This document shows positions 41,961 through 51,100 of a DNA stretch of 55,364 nucleotides, in pieces. Positions within the stretch are counted from its first letter, which is position 1, and the number at the start of each line of letters is the position of its first letter. Position numbers and translations under genes: made by a program. Under the pieces are notes generated by a model that saw only the letters and a list, made by a program, of their open reading frames with translations, searched no databases and was not told the origin of the DNA. The stretch is from CG03 sp034660675 (GTDB taxonomy: Bacteria; CG03), in assembly GCA_034660675.1 (NCBI GenBank), contig JAYEJT010000074.1, positions 1 to 55,364 of the forward strand, read 5' to 3'.

Positions 41961-42243
41961 TCGTTAACTTTAATAATTTCAAATTTTCAAACAGAGCTTG
42001 TGCATAGACCGGCAAATTCCCAATCCCCGCCTAATCTGCTGCAATTCAGGCATGAAAAATGAACTCAATTTTTCAGATGTACAATGTTGGGTCGCCGAAG
42101 CTGTAGTTAAATAATAATGGCTCTTCCATACAAAATAATATAATTTCTTCAGAGATTGCAGAAGTTTTTGATATTTTTTTGAGGGTTATCAAAATCCGGA
42201 TTTTTAGTTATAATCTAAAAATACACAGAACAGGAGAGAGGCT
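41961..42243 (+). promoter_or_regulatory. Intergenic region with corA promoter
   Basis: Most of this 283-base gap is A+T rich and without a recognisable gene. An imperfect hairpin (TGAAAAAT...ATTTTTCA) lies at about 42052-42075. TTATCA (42186-42191) and TATAAT (42209-42214), 17 bp apart, form a good promoter for corA, whose leader ends with CAGGAGAGAGG before ATG 42244. Confidence 0.65.
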
Positions 42244-43182
42244 ATGATTGAAATTTTCAAAATAAAAGAAAACGTTTTTGAGCGCCTGGGCGATTATGAA
42301 AAGGACAGCTGGGTTAATGTTGCGGCGCCGGACACAAACGAGATAAAAACTCTCGCCTCAGAATTTGATATTCCCGAAGATTTTCTCACAGACTCTCTTG
42401 ACGCGAACGAAAGAGCCAGAATAGAGACGGAAGGCGGCTGTATGATTATCATTGTGCGGGTGCCGTTCCTCAATGACGAAGATTCGAATATCCCGTTCTC
42501 GACGCTGCCCGTGGGTATCATCCTGCCGAAAGCAGGGAATCGGATAATTACGATATGCAGCAGGAACAACAAGGTTCTGACAGATTTTATAACGGGAAAG
42601 GTGAGGAATCTGCATCTTAAAAACAGGATTGATTTTATTCTGAAAATATTTCTGCGCACGACTCTTCTTTATTTGTTTGATTTGCAGGAGATAAATAAGA
42701 TGACCACGGATATTGAGGAGGAGCTGCACGGGTCAATTAAAAACAGGGAGCTCATAGAACTGCTGAATCTGGAAAAAAGCCTTGTTTATTTTACGACCTC
42801 GCTGAAGTCCAACGATTTGATGATGATGAAGCTGCAGAAAGTGAAGAAAATTTCCCTCAGTGAGGAAGAGGGGGATATGCTGGAAGATATTGTCATAGAC
42901 AACCGCCAGGCCATAGCGATGGCGGATATTTACAGCAACATACTCAGCGGCATGATGGACGCGTTCGCTTCCGTTATTTCAAACAACCTCAACATTGTGA
43001 TGAAATTTCTTACGAGCATTTCCATAATCCTTATGATACCGACTCTGATAGCGAGTTTATACGGTATGAATGTGAAGCTGCCGTTTCAGGCGTCGCCGTA
43101 CGCTTTTCTCATCACAATTATTGTATCTCTGATACTTTCAATCGGGGGAATAAGTTTTTTCATAAGAAGAAAGTGGTTTTAA
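42244..43182 (+). CDS. corA: CorA family magnesium/cobalt transporter
   Basis: This 312-residue protein forms the pentameric Mg2+ channel of the inner membrane. It has the cytoplasmic funnel domain, a long stalk helix ending in MKFLTSISIILMIPTLIASLYGMNVKLP with the signature YGMN, and a second transmembrane helix close to the basic C-terminus (RRKWF). Length is normal. It has its own promoter and a strong ribosome-binding site. Confidence 0.94.
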   Translation: MIEIFKIKENVFERLGDYEKDSWVNVAAPDTNEIKTLASEFDIPEDFLTDSLDANERARIETEGGCMIIIVRVPFLNDEDSNIPFSTLPVGIILPKAGNRIITICSRNNKVLTDFITGKVRNLHLKNRIDFILKIFLRTTLLYLFDLQEINKMTTDIEEELHGSIKNRELIELLNLEKSLVYFTTSLKSNDLMMMKLQKVKKISLSEEEGDMLEDIVIDNRQAIAMADIYSNILSGMMDAFASVISNNLNIVMKFLTSISIILMIPTLIASLYGMNVKLPFQASPYAFLITIIVSLILSIGGISFFIRRKWF

Positions 43183-43229
43183 ATGCATGAGGCTATTTTA
43201 AAAAACATTAAATTTGTCATTCCGGATTT

Positions 43230-44144
43230 ATGTATGTTGTAGGAATAGACGAAAACGGACTCGGCCCGCGACTTGGAATGTTCTGTGTGACAGCTGCTGT
43301 TTTTGAATGCAGCTCTTATGACAAAAATCTTTTCTGGAAAAACGCTTCCGATGGTGCCGTTGATGACAGCAAAAAAGTGATGGCATCCGGCCGCACGGGG
43401 AAGGGAAGAAGGATAGCCGCCGCGTATCTGGCGCAACTCGGACATTTTCCGGAAACCGACGCGGATTTTATAGAATTTGTTAATCACAGAAGCGCCGGTT
43501 CCCTCAGTAATGATTGCCCCCCGTGTGTAAGAAGCATGTGCAGGGCGGGGCATTCTCCTTTTTGTGAAGACAGCGTTTCAGCCGTTTCGGATAACCTGTT
43601 TTCGCTGCTGAAGGACGCCGGAATAAGATTTGCCGGAGCGGAAAGCGTGTTTCTTTGTCCGAAAGAATTCAACAGGGGGATAGACAGATTTGGTTCCAAA
43701 ATGATGCTGGAGTTTTTTATCATGGAGAAGTTTTTCAGGAAATACGGCGCAGCGGATACCGGAAGAGGGGAGACTCTTTTTATATGCGGAAAACTCGGAG
43801 GTACCAAAAGATACGGCCGGTATTTTGATTATCTCAAAAAATATAGGGTCGCAAATTTGCAGGAGGGCACTGATTCCTTCTATGAATTTGACGGGTTAGG
43901 GAGGATAGAGTTTGTTAAAGACGGCGATGCCCTGCATTTGCCGGTGGCGCTGGCTTCTGTTTTCGGTAAGCTTGTCCGTGAAATATTCATGGACAGTCTC
44001 AACGGATATTTTGGAAATCTTGACAAGAGCCTCCCCGTGGTTTCGGGTTATAACGACCATTTGACCCGTGAGTTTATAGAAAAGACCGTGCCGGTGAGGA
44101 GGGAGCGGGGTATACCGGATATCTGCTTTCTGAGAAAGCGCTGA
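43230..44144 (+). CDS. RNase HII-like protein of unknown role
   Basis: This 304-residue protein begins VVGIDENGLGPRLG, a clear variant of the RNase HII active-site motif GIDEAGRGP, and has VDDSKKV, equivalent to the HII DSKKL. A central stretch has five Cys/His (CPPCVRSMCRAGH...C), which is not found in RNase HII. The C-terminal SGYNDHLTREFIE resembles the HII GY.T..H region. It is longer than RNase HII (about 200) and likely keeps the fold, but activity on RNA/DNA hybrids is not established. It ends just before the riboswitch region. Confidence 0.65.
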   Translation: MYVVGIDENGLGPRLGMFCVTAAVFECSSYDKNLFWKNASDGAVDDSKKVMASGRTGKGRRIAAAYLAQLGHFPETDADFIEFVNHRSAGSLSNDCPPCVRSMCRAGHSPFCEDSVSAVSDNLFSLLKDAGIRFAGAESVFLCPKEFNRGIDRFGSKMMLEFFIMEKFFRKYGAADTGRGETLFICGKLGGTKRYGRYFDYLKKYRVANLQEGTDSFYEFDGLGRIEFVKDGDALHLPVALASVFGKLVREIFMDSLNGYFGNLDKSLPVVSGYNDHLTREFIEKTVPVRRERGIPDICFLRKR

Positions 44145-44149
44145 AAAAT

Positions 44150-44164
44150 ATTAAGGACGTCCCC
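44150..44164 (+). promoter_or_regulatory. Shared 15-nt motif with GGACGTCC palindrome (copy 2)
   Basis: This sequence is identical to the copy at 12472-12486. It lies 8 bases upstream of the -35 box of the riboswitch promoter, a location typical of activator sites. A regulator has not been identified. Confidence 0.45.
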
Positions 44165-44172
44165 TTTTCCTC

Positions 44173-44201
44173 TTTACACTTCCAACTTTTCAAACTATAA
44201 T
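44173..44201 (+). promoter_or_regulatory. Promoter of the riboswitch-motor operon
   Basis: TTTACA at 44173-44178 and TATAAT at 44196-44201 have an ideal 17-bp spacer. Transcription would start near 44208, giving a roughly 170-nt leader that contains the c-di-GMP aptamer and terminator. Confidence 0.8.
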
Positions 44202-44240
44202 AGTACTGAAAGGCCTGAGAAGGGTGCCTCTGAATTGGCT

Positions 44241-44334
44241 GGTCCAATATCGGCAAATCCGTCGTAAGGCGGAGACGCAAAGCCACGGGTCCCGTGCGGG
44301 AGCGGGGGACAGCCGGGTTGCCTGAGGATGGTGC
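44241..44334 (+). ncRNA. Cyclic di-GMP-I (GEMM) riboswitch aptamer
   Basis: The conserved core of the GEMM-I aptamer is present: GGCAAA (44252-44257), a P2 hairpin TCCGTC-GTAA-GGCGGA with a GNRA loop (44258-44273), then GACGCAAAGCC (44274-44284), a G-rich P3 hairpin (44286-44310), and AGCCGGGTTGCC (44311-44322). P1 pairs GGCAA with TTGCC. The GNRA loop and P3 receptor together with the ACGCAAAGCC junction are diagnostic for c-di-GMP-I riboswitches. It precedes an intrinsic terminator and the PorV-like/flagellar-motor gene set, so c-di-GMP is expected to control them in cis. Confidence 0.93.
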
Positions 44335-44337
44335 GTC

Positions 44338-44370
44338 AAGGTTCAGTCAGACGAGGCTGAACCTTTTTTT
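44338..44370 (+). terminator. Intrinsic terminator of the riboswitch expression platform
   Basis: AAGGTTCAG (44338-44346) and CTGAACCTT (44357-44365) form a perfect 9-bp stem followed by a seven-T run (44364-44370). It lies nine bases before the ATG at 44379 and must be read through for the operon to be expressed. Whether c-di-GMP favours or prevents this hairpin is not clear from sequence alone. Confidence 0.88.
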
Positions 44371-44378
44371 AATTTATT

Positions 44379-45971
44379 ATGAAAAATAGAAAAGAAATTA
44401 CCGGATTGATGCTTACGGCAGCCGCTATTTTTGCGTTCAATTTCTATCTTGAAGCAGAAAAAGGGACGGGCGGCATGCCCGGAGCTTTTTTATCTTACGG
44501 AGCCGGAGCGAGGTCGCTGGCCATGGGTAAGGCCTTTGTCGCCGAAGCTTCCGACGCTTCCGCCACTTACTGGAATCCCGCCGGGCTCGGCAATGTGGAG
44601 AGACAGGAGGCGATGATGCTCCACACAATGCTTTGGGCGGGCACCACTTATGATTTCTTGAGTTATGTGCGGCCGATGACACAGCTCGGGGCGGTGGGTT
44701 TGAGTATGGTCAAAATGACGACCGGCGGTTTTGAAGGGTACGATGTGTATAATGACAAAGCTACCAATTTTAGCGATAATCAGATGGCGGTGACGATGAG
44801 CATGGGAAAAAAATTCATGAAAACTTTGTCTCTCGGAGCTAATTTCAGATATATGACGCACACTCTGGCATGGCACACAAATTCAAGCTTTCTCATTGAT
44901 ATGGGAGGGCTCTACGCTCTGCCGAAAACGCCGAATCTCCGGCTGGGTTTTAATATACAGAATATTTTTGAGAACAAGCTCTCGCCGACGGAAGACAAAA
45001 TGCCGTTGACAATACGCATGGGCGCGGTGTATAAGCAGTTTAAGGACAAGCTCTCCGTAACAACAGATATTGTCAGCATAGCGGGCGTGCCGGATCTGGA
45101 AACTCATTTCGGCGTGGAGTACTGGCTTCTGGATTATTTCGCGTTTCGCGCCGGGATGGACGCTCAGGAAAAGAGTTTCGGGTTTGGCGTAAACTGGCAG
45201 AGTATAGGTTTTGATTACGCCATGTCCATGCATGACCTCGGGCTTTCTCACAGGATGTCTGCGAGTCTCCGTTTCGGTCCTTCCATAGCGGCGAAAAGAA
45301 GGCTTGACGCGCGTCAGGAGTATTTGAAAGCACATGCGGCTTTTGAAAAAGGTTATCTCTCCCGCGGTAAGGATTTTCTGGGCAGAGCCGTTTCGCTGGA
45401 TCCGCAGAACACGGATTACATATATGAATTTGACCGGATAGACGTCATTATCCCCATTTACAGGGAGGCTCCGAAGCCCAGCAAGGAACACGAGCTTTTG
45501 CGCCGTAGCGTGAAAAAATATCTTGACCGCAGAGTTGAACACAGCCTGCAGATACTCCGTTATCTCCTCACGCTGGACCCCGGCAATGCCAAAGTTATCG
45601 CGCTTATACAGGCGGTCAAAAACAAAGAGGGTTTAACCGATCTGGAGCCGGAACTCCCGTCAGGGATGAATCTCGTGGACAAAAACCTCTATGATTCGCT
45701 TAATTATTTTTATGACGGGAAATATGAGCAGGCGCTGAAACTGGCTCAGGATGTTCTGATACTGGAGCCTAATTCGGCGCTGGCATACAAGAGAATAGGG
45801 TCCGCTTTTTTCGCGATAGGAGAAAGGGATAGGGCCGTGGCAAACTGGAAAAAATCCATAGAGCTCGATCCCACAGATGAAAAGCTGCGGCAGTTTGTGT
45901 CAAAGATAGAAAGAGAAGCCTCGGAGGCCGCTCCGACGGAAGGGCTGGATTTTCTGGATAATATGGAGTGA
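44379..45971 (+). CDS. PorV-like outer-membrane barrel with TPR domain
   Basis: This 530-residue protein has an N-terminal hydrophobic segment and then the UPF0164/PorV-type signature GARSLAMGKAFVAEASDASATYWNPAGL (residues about 43-70), followed by repeating beta strands to about residue 305. The C-terminal part (about 310-520) is helical with TPR units (e.g. YEQALKLAQDVLILEPNSALAYKRIGSAFFAIGERDRAV). PorV proteins are outer-membrane barrels; in Bacteroidota PorV shuttles type IX cargo and works with gliding. It is the first gene behind the riboswitch. No Shine-Dalgarno sequence is seen between terminator and ATG. Confidence 0.82.
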   Translation: MKNRKEITGLMLTAAAIFAFNFYLEAEKGTGGMPGAFLSYGAGARSLAMGKAFVAEASDASATYWNPAGLGNVERQEAMMLHTMLWAGTTYDFLSYVRPMTQLGAVGLSMVKMTTGGFEGYDVYNDKATNFSDNQMAVTMSMGKKFMKTLSLGANFRYMTHTLAWHTNSSFLIDMGGLYALPKTPNLRLGFNIQNIFENKLSPTEDKMPLTIRMGAVYKQFKDKLSVTTDIVSIAGVPDLETHFGVEYWLLDYFAFRAGMDAQEKSFGFGVNWQSIGFDYAMSMHDLGLSHRMSASLRFGPSIAAKRRLDARQEYLKAHAAFEKGYLSRGKDFLGRAVSLDPQNTDYIYEFDRIDVIIPIYREAPKPSKEHELLRRSVKKYLDRRVEHSLQILRYLLTLDPGNAKVIALIQAVKNKEGLTDLEPELPSGMNLVDKNLYDSLNYFYDGKYEQALKLAQDVLILEPNSALAYKRIGSAFFAIGERDRAVANWKKSIELDPTDEKLRQFVSKIEREASEAAPTEGLDFLDNME

Positions 45972-46027
45972 GGGGCCAGAATATCATCTGCCGCACTTTG
46001 GCAAAATGTCAAATCTTAAATGTCTTC

Positions 46028-46057
46028 TTGCTCATCACCGTCTCTAATGTGTATAAT
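46028..46057 (+). promoter_or_regulatory. Internal promoter before the FliF-FliG-like gene, leaderless geometry
   Basis: TTGCTC (46028-46033) and the extended -10 TGTGTATAAT (TATAAT at 46052-46057) are 18 bp apart. The ATG at 46063 follows after only 5 nt. It would allow the motor genes to be expressed without passing through the riboswitch. Confidence 0.7.
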
Positions 46058-46062
46058 ACAAA

Positions 46063-48162
46063 ATGCGTAAACTTATAATATTCGCGGCGATTTTTATAGG
46101 GGTCTCGGCGGCCCGCGCCGCTGAAAATAGCCCCGTTTTACAGGATATAGATTACACCGCTGTCATCGAACAGAAGATGAAGCTTGAAAACAAGCTTGAA
46201 AAATACGTGAACGGGGTTCTTGACAAATGGTTGGGCCCGGATAAAGCCTTGGTGAGAATTGATATAACGCCCAATGCCAGCAAGTCGCGCGTGGAAACCG
46301 AATCATGGGCGCAGAAGCAGTCCGATTCCGACGGTGTAGAGGCGCAGAGTTCCGCGATGTCGGAATTTCTTCCGGGCATTCCCAGAAAACAGGACATTAT
46401 GCAGAAGGCAAAAAAGGAAGGCGGTCCCGGGGAGGCGTCCGGCCAGAAAAGAAGTATAGAAAGCGTTGTGAAAATACCGGAAGCTTTTATAAAAAAAATA
46501 GACGCCACTCTGATCGTTGATCAGGCGCTGAAAGATGAAGAGTTTACCGCTGTCAAAACAACCGTTGTTGATATGCTGGGGATAGACCTCAAGAGAGGAG
46601 ATAAGCTGAACGTGATGAAGGTAAAATTTTCACCGTTCAAAAAACTTTTGTCATATCTGACCAATCTCGATTTTTATCTTGCCCTTGTCGCCATTGCTCT
46701 TTGTCTTTTGTTTTTGCGTTTCCTTTTTTCCATAGGGCCGACCCTGAAAGATTTGAAGCAACTGAAAAGTGAAGTTGACACGACCGGCGATGTCGCCGGA
46801 GGCGGCGGCGGAGGCGGTGGCGCAGGCGGCGGAGGAAGCGCCGGCGTTTCCGGTGAGCAGGAAGGGGAAGCCGAGGAAAAAGAGGCCGGGGCAGTTGAAG
46901 ACGAAATACCAGAGGAAATAAAACAGAAGGAACTGAAGGAATTGGTGGCATCACTTCCTGTTCCCGGCGAGGAGGTCGGAAAAATGGCGTTTAAACCGTT
47001 TAAATTTGTTGAAGAGAGTGACCTGAAAAAAATAGCATATCTGCTGTCTAATGAAGAGCCTGAGGTGACGGCGACGGTGATACATTACCTTGACGATGCA
47101 AAAGCCGCAAAATTGCTCAAACTGTTTCCGGAACACAAGAAACCCGATGTGATAATGGCTATAACTAAAGTACAGTTTGTTGAGCAGAAAAAGATAGCGT
47201 GTCTGGAGAGGGTGCTGAAAAGGCGGATAGATCTCACTTCCGGAGGGGTTGACCGGCTGCTTGACATATTATCCCTGATGGATGACAGCACGAAAAAAGA
47301 GGTGATGGGTCATCTTTCGTCCGAGAATCCTGAAATTGCCGAAAAGGTGGAAGCCATGATGTTTTCTTTTGAGAAAATGATATCTTTTGACGATCACACG
47401 CTTCAAACGGTGCTTGCGGAAATAAACGCTCCCGAACTGGCCATAGCCATGAAAGGCACGGGCGATGATTTTAAGGCTAAAATTATGACTAATCTGTCAG
47501 AAGCGGCGGGTAAACTTGTGGAAGAGGAACAGGAAGCCGGCCGTGCGGCAACCGCCACTGACGCGCAGGTGACATTACAGCGCCGGGCAATAATAACAAA
47601 GCTTAAAGAGTTAGATGACGAGGGGAAAATAAATCTTGGCGGAACAAAAGAAATATCAGTGTTTGAAGATGAGTTGACCGCTGTTTCGTCCAAAAACATA
47701 ATGGAAGAAGTAGAAGAGGAAATGGAAAAAGAAAAAAAGAGAGAAGCAGAAAGAGAGGAGAGGAGAAAAAAAATAGGTATGACGGAAGATGTCGTGCCGG
47801 TCCTGGACAATGAGAAATCATTTGAGCATTATTCGCGGGGTGAGGAGTTTTTCCAGGAGGGAAATTACGAAGACGCTATCCTTGAATTTGAGGCTTCAAT
47901 ACAGTATAACCCCGAAATATGGCAGACATATCAGTTTATGGGTTCGGCACTGTTTGCTTTAGGCCGTGAGCAGGCGGCGGTGACGGCGTATGAAAAATGT
48001 CTGGAACTCAACCCCGGCAATGAGGAACTCACTAAGTGGATGAAAGAGTACCATCACAAAAATAAACAGTCCGCGGAGGCCGCCGCGGAAGAGAATCAGC
48101 AGAAAGAAACCTCCGAGACCGGTGAGCCGGACTCAGTTGCGTCTTCTCAGGAGACTGAATAA
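46063..48162 (+). CDS. FliF-like/FliG-like fusion with TPR domain (flagellar rotor-derived)
   Basis: This 699-residue protein has a signal peptide (1-19); a periplasmic segment resembling the C-terminal part of FliF (residues 30-190, with LGPDKALVRIDI and FKRGD-like LKRGDKLNVMKVKF); a transmembrane helix (204-223); a Gly-rich linker (246-258); a FliG middle/C-terminal-like rotor domain (about 318-526, with GGVDRLLDIL, MMFSFEKM, FDDHTLQTVLAEI and ELAIAMKG); a charged coiled coil (540-570); and TPR repeats (585-660). This fits FliF topology with FliG at the cytoplasmic tail. By eye-alignment, E. coli FliG K264 is kept, D288/D289 become Glu-Glu, R281 is Ala and R297 is Thr. MotA and MotB lie downstream. 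Naming as FliF or FliG would mislead. Confidence 0.85.
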   Translation: MRKLIIFAAIFIGVSAARAAENSPVLQDIDYTAVIEQKMKLENKLEKYVNGVLDKWLGPDKALVRIDITPNASKSRVETESWAQKQSDSDGVEAQSSAMSEFLPGIPRKQDIMQKAKKEGGPGEASGQKRSIESVVKIPEAFIKKIDATLIVDQALKDEEFTAVKTTVVDMLGIDLKRGDKLNVMKVKFSPFKKLLSYLTNLDFYLALVAIALCLLFLRFLFSIGPTLKDLKQLKSEVDTTGDVAGGGGGGGGAGGGGSAGVSGEQEGEAEEKEAGAVEDEIPEEIKQKELKELVASLPVPGEEVGKMAFKPFKFVEESDLKKIAYLLSNEEPEVTATVIHYLDDAKAAKLLKLFPEHKKPDVIMAITKVQFVEQKKIACLERVLKRRIDLTSGGVDRLLDILSLMDDSTKKEVMGHLSSENPEIAEKVEAMMFSFEKMISFDDHTLQTVLAEINAPELAIAMKGTGDDFKAKIMTNLSEAAGKLVEEEQEAGRAATATDAQVTLQRRAIITKLKELDDEGKINLGGTKEISVFEDELTAVSSKNIMEEVEEEMEKEKKREAEREERRKKIGMTEDVVPVLDNEKSFEHYSRGEEFFQEGNYEDAILEFEASIQYNPEIWQTYQFMGSALFALGREQAAVTAYEKCLELNPGNEELTKWMKEYHHKNKQSAEAAAEENQQKETSETGEPDSVASSQETE

Positions 48163-51100
48163 TGGCGGATAAAAAAAACAAACCGAATCCCTTTTCGGGG
48201 GGGATGAAACCTCCTTCTTTTGCCGCGCCCGGGCCGCCCGGGGGTCCGTCTAAAATTCCTCCAAAGGGTCATGTTCCTCCCGGAGCCTTTTCGTCTTCCC
48301 CGGCGCAGCCGCAGGAAGATCAGAGACGGCCTTTACCCCGGAAGGGGGCGTTTGTTCCGGGTGGTTCAGGTTACACCGATCAGCTGAAATTAAAAATAGA
48401 ACAGGCGAAAAAAACTCTTGAAGACAGCCGGTTCAGAAAAAAAGAAAAATTTGAGCAGAGAGAACTTTACTGGATGAGCCTCCTCAAAGAAAAAGAAAAA
48501 GAAGCGGATACTATCAAGCGGGAGATGAAGGAAGCTCTTGAAAATATGGAAGACAGCCAGACTGAAAAAGAAACGGCTTTGCGCGGTGCTTTGCAGCAGT
48601 TTGAGAGCCGGCTCATGGGGGTTTCAAGAGAACTTGATGACGAAAAGAAAAAATCTTACAGGTCAATGCAGAAGGCGAAAGAGGAAAGTGAGGCTTCTCT
48701 TAAAATTGAAATGGCGCTGAAAGAAATAGTGTCATCCAAGGATTACGAAGACAAGCTGGAAAATCTTCAGAACGCCCGTGAGAATCTGCTCAAAGACATG
48801 ATAAGGCAGAAAGACAATTTTAACAGAGAGAAATCAGCGTTAGAAGATCAGATAGGGACGCTTAACGAACAAATATCTAATCAGCGGCAAATTATTTCAA
48901 GGAAAGAATCCGCGGAGCAGATTTTTGAGGCGCAGAAAGAAAAAGATATAGAATCCGCCCGTGCGGAAGCCAAAGCGCGGCTGGAAGATCTCCTGAGGCA
49001 GGTCAGGGGCCGGGAAGAAAGTGTGCGTCTCAAGGAAAATGAGTTCAGGGTACAGGAATTCGCGAACAAACAGCAGCTGGATAATATGAGCGGTGATCTG
49101 CGAAAAAAGGAATCTGAACTTTCGGCCGCCAGAGATACTGCCTCGCGCCTTGCCAGAGAACTCACCGCCGCCAGAAATGCCCTGGAAGAAGGAAATTCCA
49201 AGTTTGTCAAAGAGATAGATTGGCTCAAAAAACATTTTGATGAAGAACGCGCTGTTTGGGGCGGCCGTTTTGATAAGGAGGGGCGCTTGAGAAAGGAAGC
49301 CGTTTCCGCCCGCACGGACATCGCAAAAGAAAGAGACTCCATTTTTCGCGAACTTGCCAGGTCGCGGGTGAAAGAGGAAGATTTGTCTTCACGGCTTGCC
49401 GGAAAAGAAAAAGACATATCTGATTTAAAAAATTCTTTTGAAAAAGAGAAAAATGAAATCAAAGGCCTCTATGAATCAGGATTAGAACGCATAACATCCG
49501 CAAGAGACGCGCTCACCGGCGAGTTGAGGGCATCAGAAATTTCTATAAAGCGGCTCGAGGGTGAAAAGAAAGAAATTGAAGAAGAATTGGTGTCGGTAAG
49601 GAAAGCGTTTGCGGAAAAAGAGACCCGGGATAAAGTTCTTAGGGCTAAAATAGATGAATTGTCTTCTGAAAAACAAGGCCTTGAAAATGATGCGGAAGAA
49701 CGGCGGTTGTCGTTTGAAAGCGTGAAAAAACAGCTTTTTTTGCAAATAGATCAGTTGAAATCAGAAAAAGCGGAGATGGAGAAAGAAAACTTTGAAAACA
49801 AAAATATGCTGGACGGATTCAGCGGGGAGATTTCAAAGAAGGAGCGTGAAATCGAATTCGCGCGTAAATCTCTTCACGCAAAAATTTCGGAACATGCGCT
49901 GGAAAAAGAAAACCTTGAACGAAAAATAAAAATTCTGGAAGGGGAGAAATCAGAAGTGGAAAACGCCTGTTCGGAGTATTCCCGCGCAGGCAAAGACCTT
50001 GAGGAAAAGTTGAGGATCAAGACAGCGGATGAGGATAGCGCTTCCTCGGAGTTAAACGAATCAAAGCGTATCATCGGTGAACTTAACGGGCGTCTTTCGG
50101 AATCAAAAAAAGAGCTTTCGGGTTTTATGCGGAGAGAGGATGACCTGAAAGAAAAAATAGCAGATTACGAGAGAGTCATAGACGAACTCAATAAAAATAT
50201 CACAGTGATGCAGGAGGAAAGCGAAAAATCCGAAGCGCAAAAGGAACATGAATTAGAAAAAGCCATTTCTGAAATTGAGGAACTTAACGGAAAACTCAAT
50301 GGTTTTCTGAAAGAAAAAAACAAGCTTTCCGGGAAGGTTGATGCGATATCGCGTGAACTTTTTGATATGACAAAACAGCGGGACACGCTCTTTAAAGAAA
50401 AAAACATTGTTTCGGGAGAGCTTTCATCCGCAAAAACGCAAATTGAACAGCTCCTCGTCCGTGCCGCGGAGAACGCCGCGGCCATAGATGAGACGACGGA
50501 AGAAATCTCGCTGTTAAAGGACAAACTTAAAAATCTTTCCGCTTCACACAGTGTTGAAACGGTGGATCTTAAAAACAAGATTCTGGAACAGCACAAAAAA
50601 ATGGAGAAACTTTTTTCCAGAATCAACGAATACAATCTTGAAATAGAGGCTCTTAAGGCCGCGCCGCGTGAAACTGTTGAAGAATACAAGCGGAAATTAA
50701 TAGAGAGGCAGGACGCCGAATCTAAAATGAGAGAGGAGCTGGAAGAGCTCCGCGCTGAAAAAGAGCGTTCGGCTGAGAAAGACGGGAGAATAAAAGATTA
50801 CGACGGGAAAATAGAGCTGCTTGAGAAAAAACTTTCGGAGACGGAATCCGAAATGGGGAAAATGAGAGAGCAGAGCGCGGCGGCCTCCGGGATGGATGCC
50901 CAGATCGTGAGGAAAGACGCACAGCTTAAAGAAGCCTCAGGAGAGATCAGGGATCTCAGGGACAGGATAGAATCGCTTGAAGAAGAAAAGTCGGGTATCA
51001 GAAAAAAAATTGATACCGAGATAATTGACATAAAAGACGAATATAATCAACGCCGCGCGGAAATTGAGGAGAGAACAAAAGCTTTTGAAAAAACGAAAGA

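Noticed and set aside
46637..46954. Arg-rich minus-strand ORF opposite the FliF-FliG-like gene
   Set aside because: Its composition follows from the Gly-rich linker and charged codons of the opposite strand. There is no independent signal for it.
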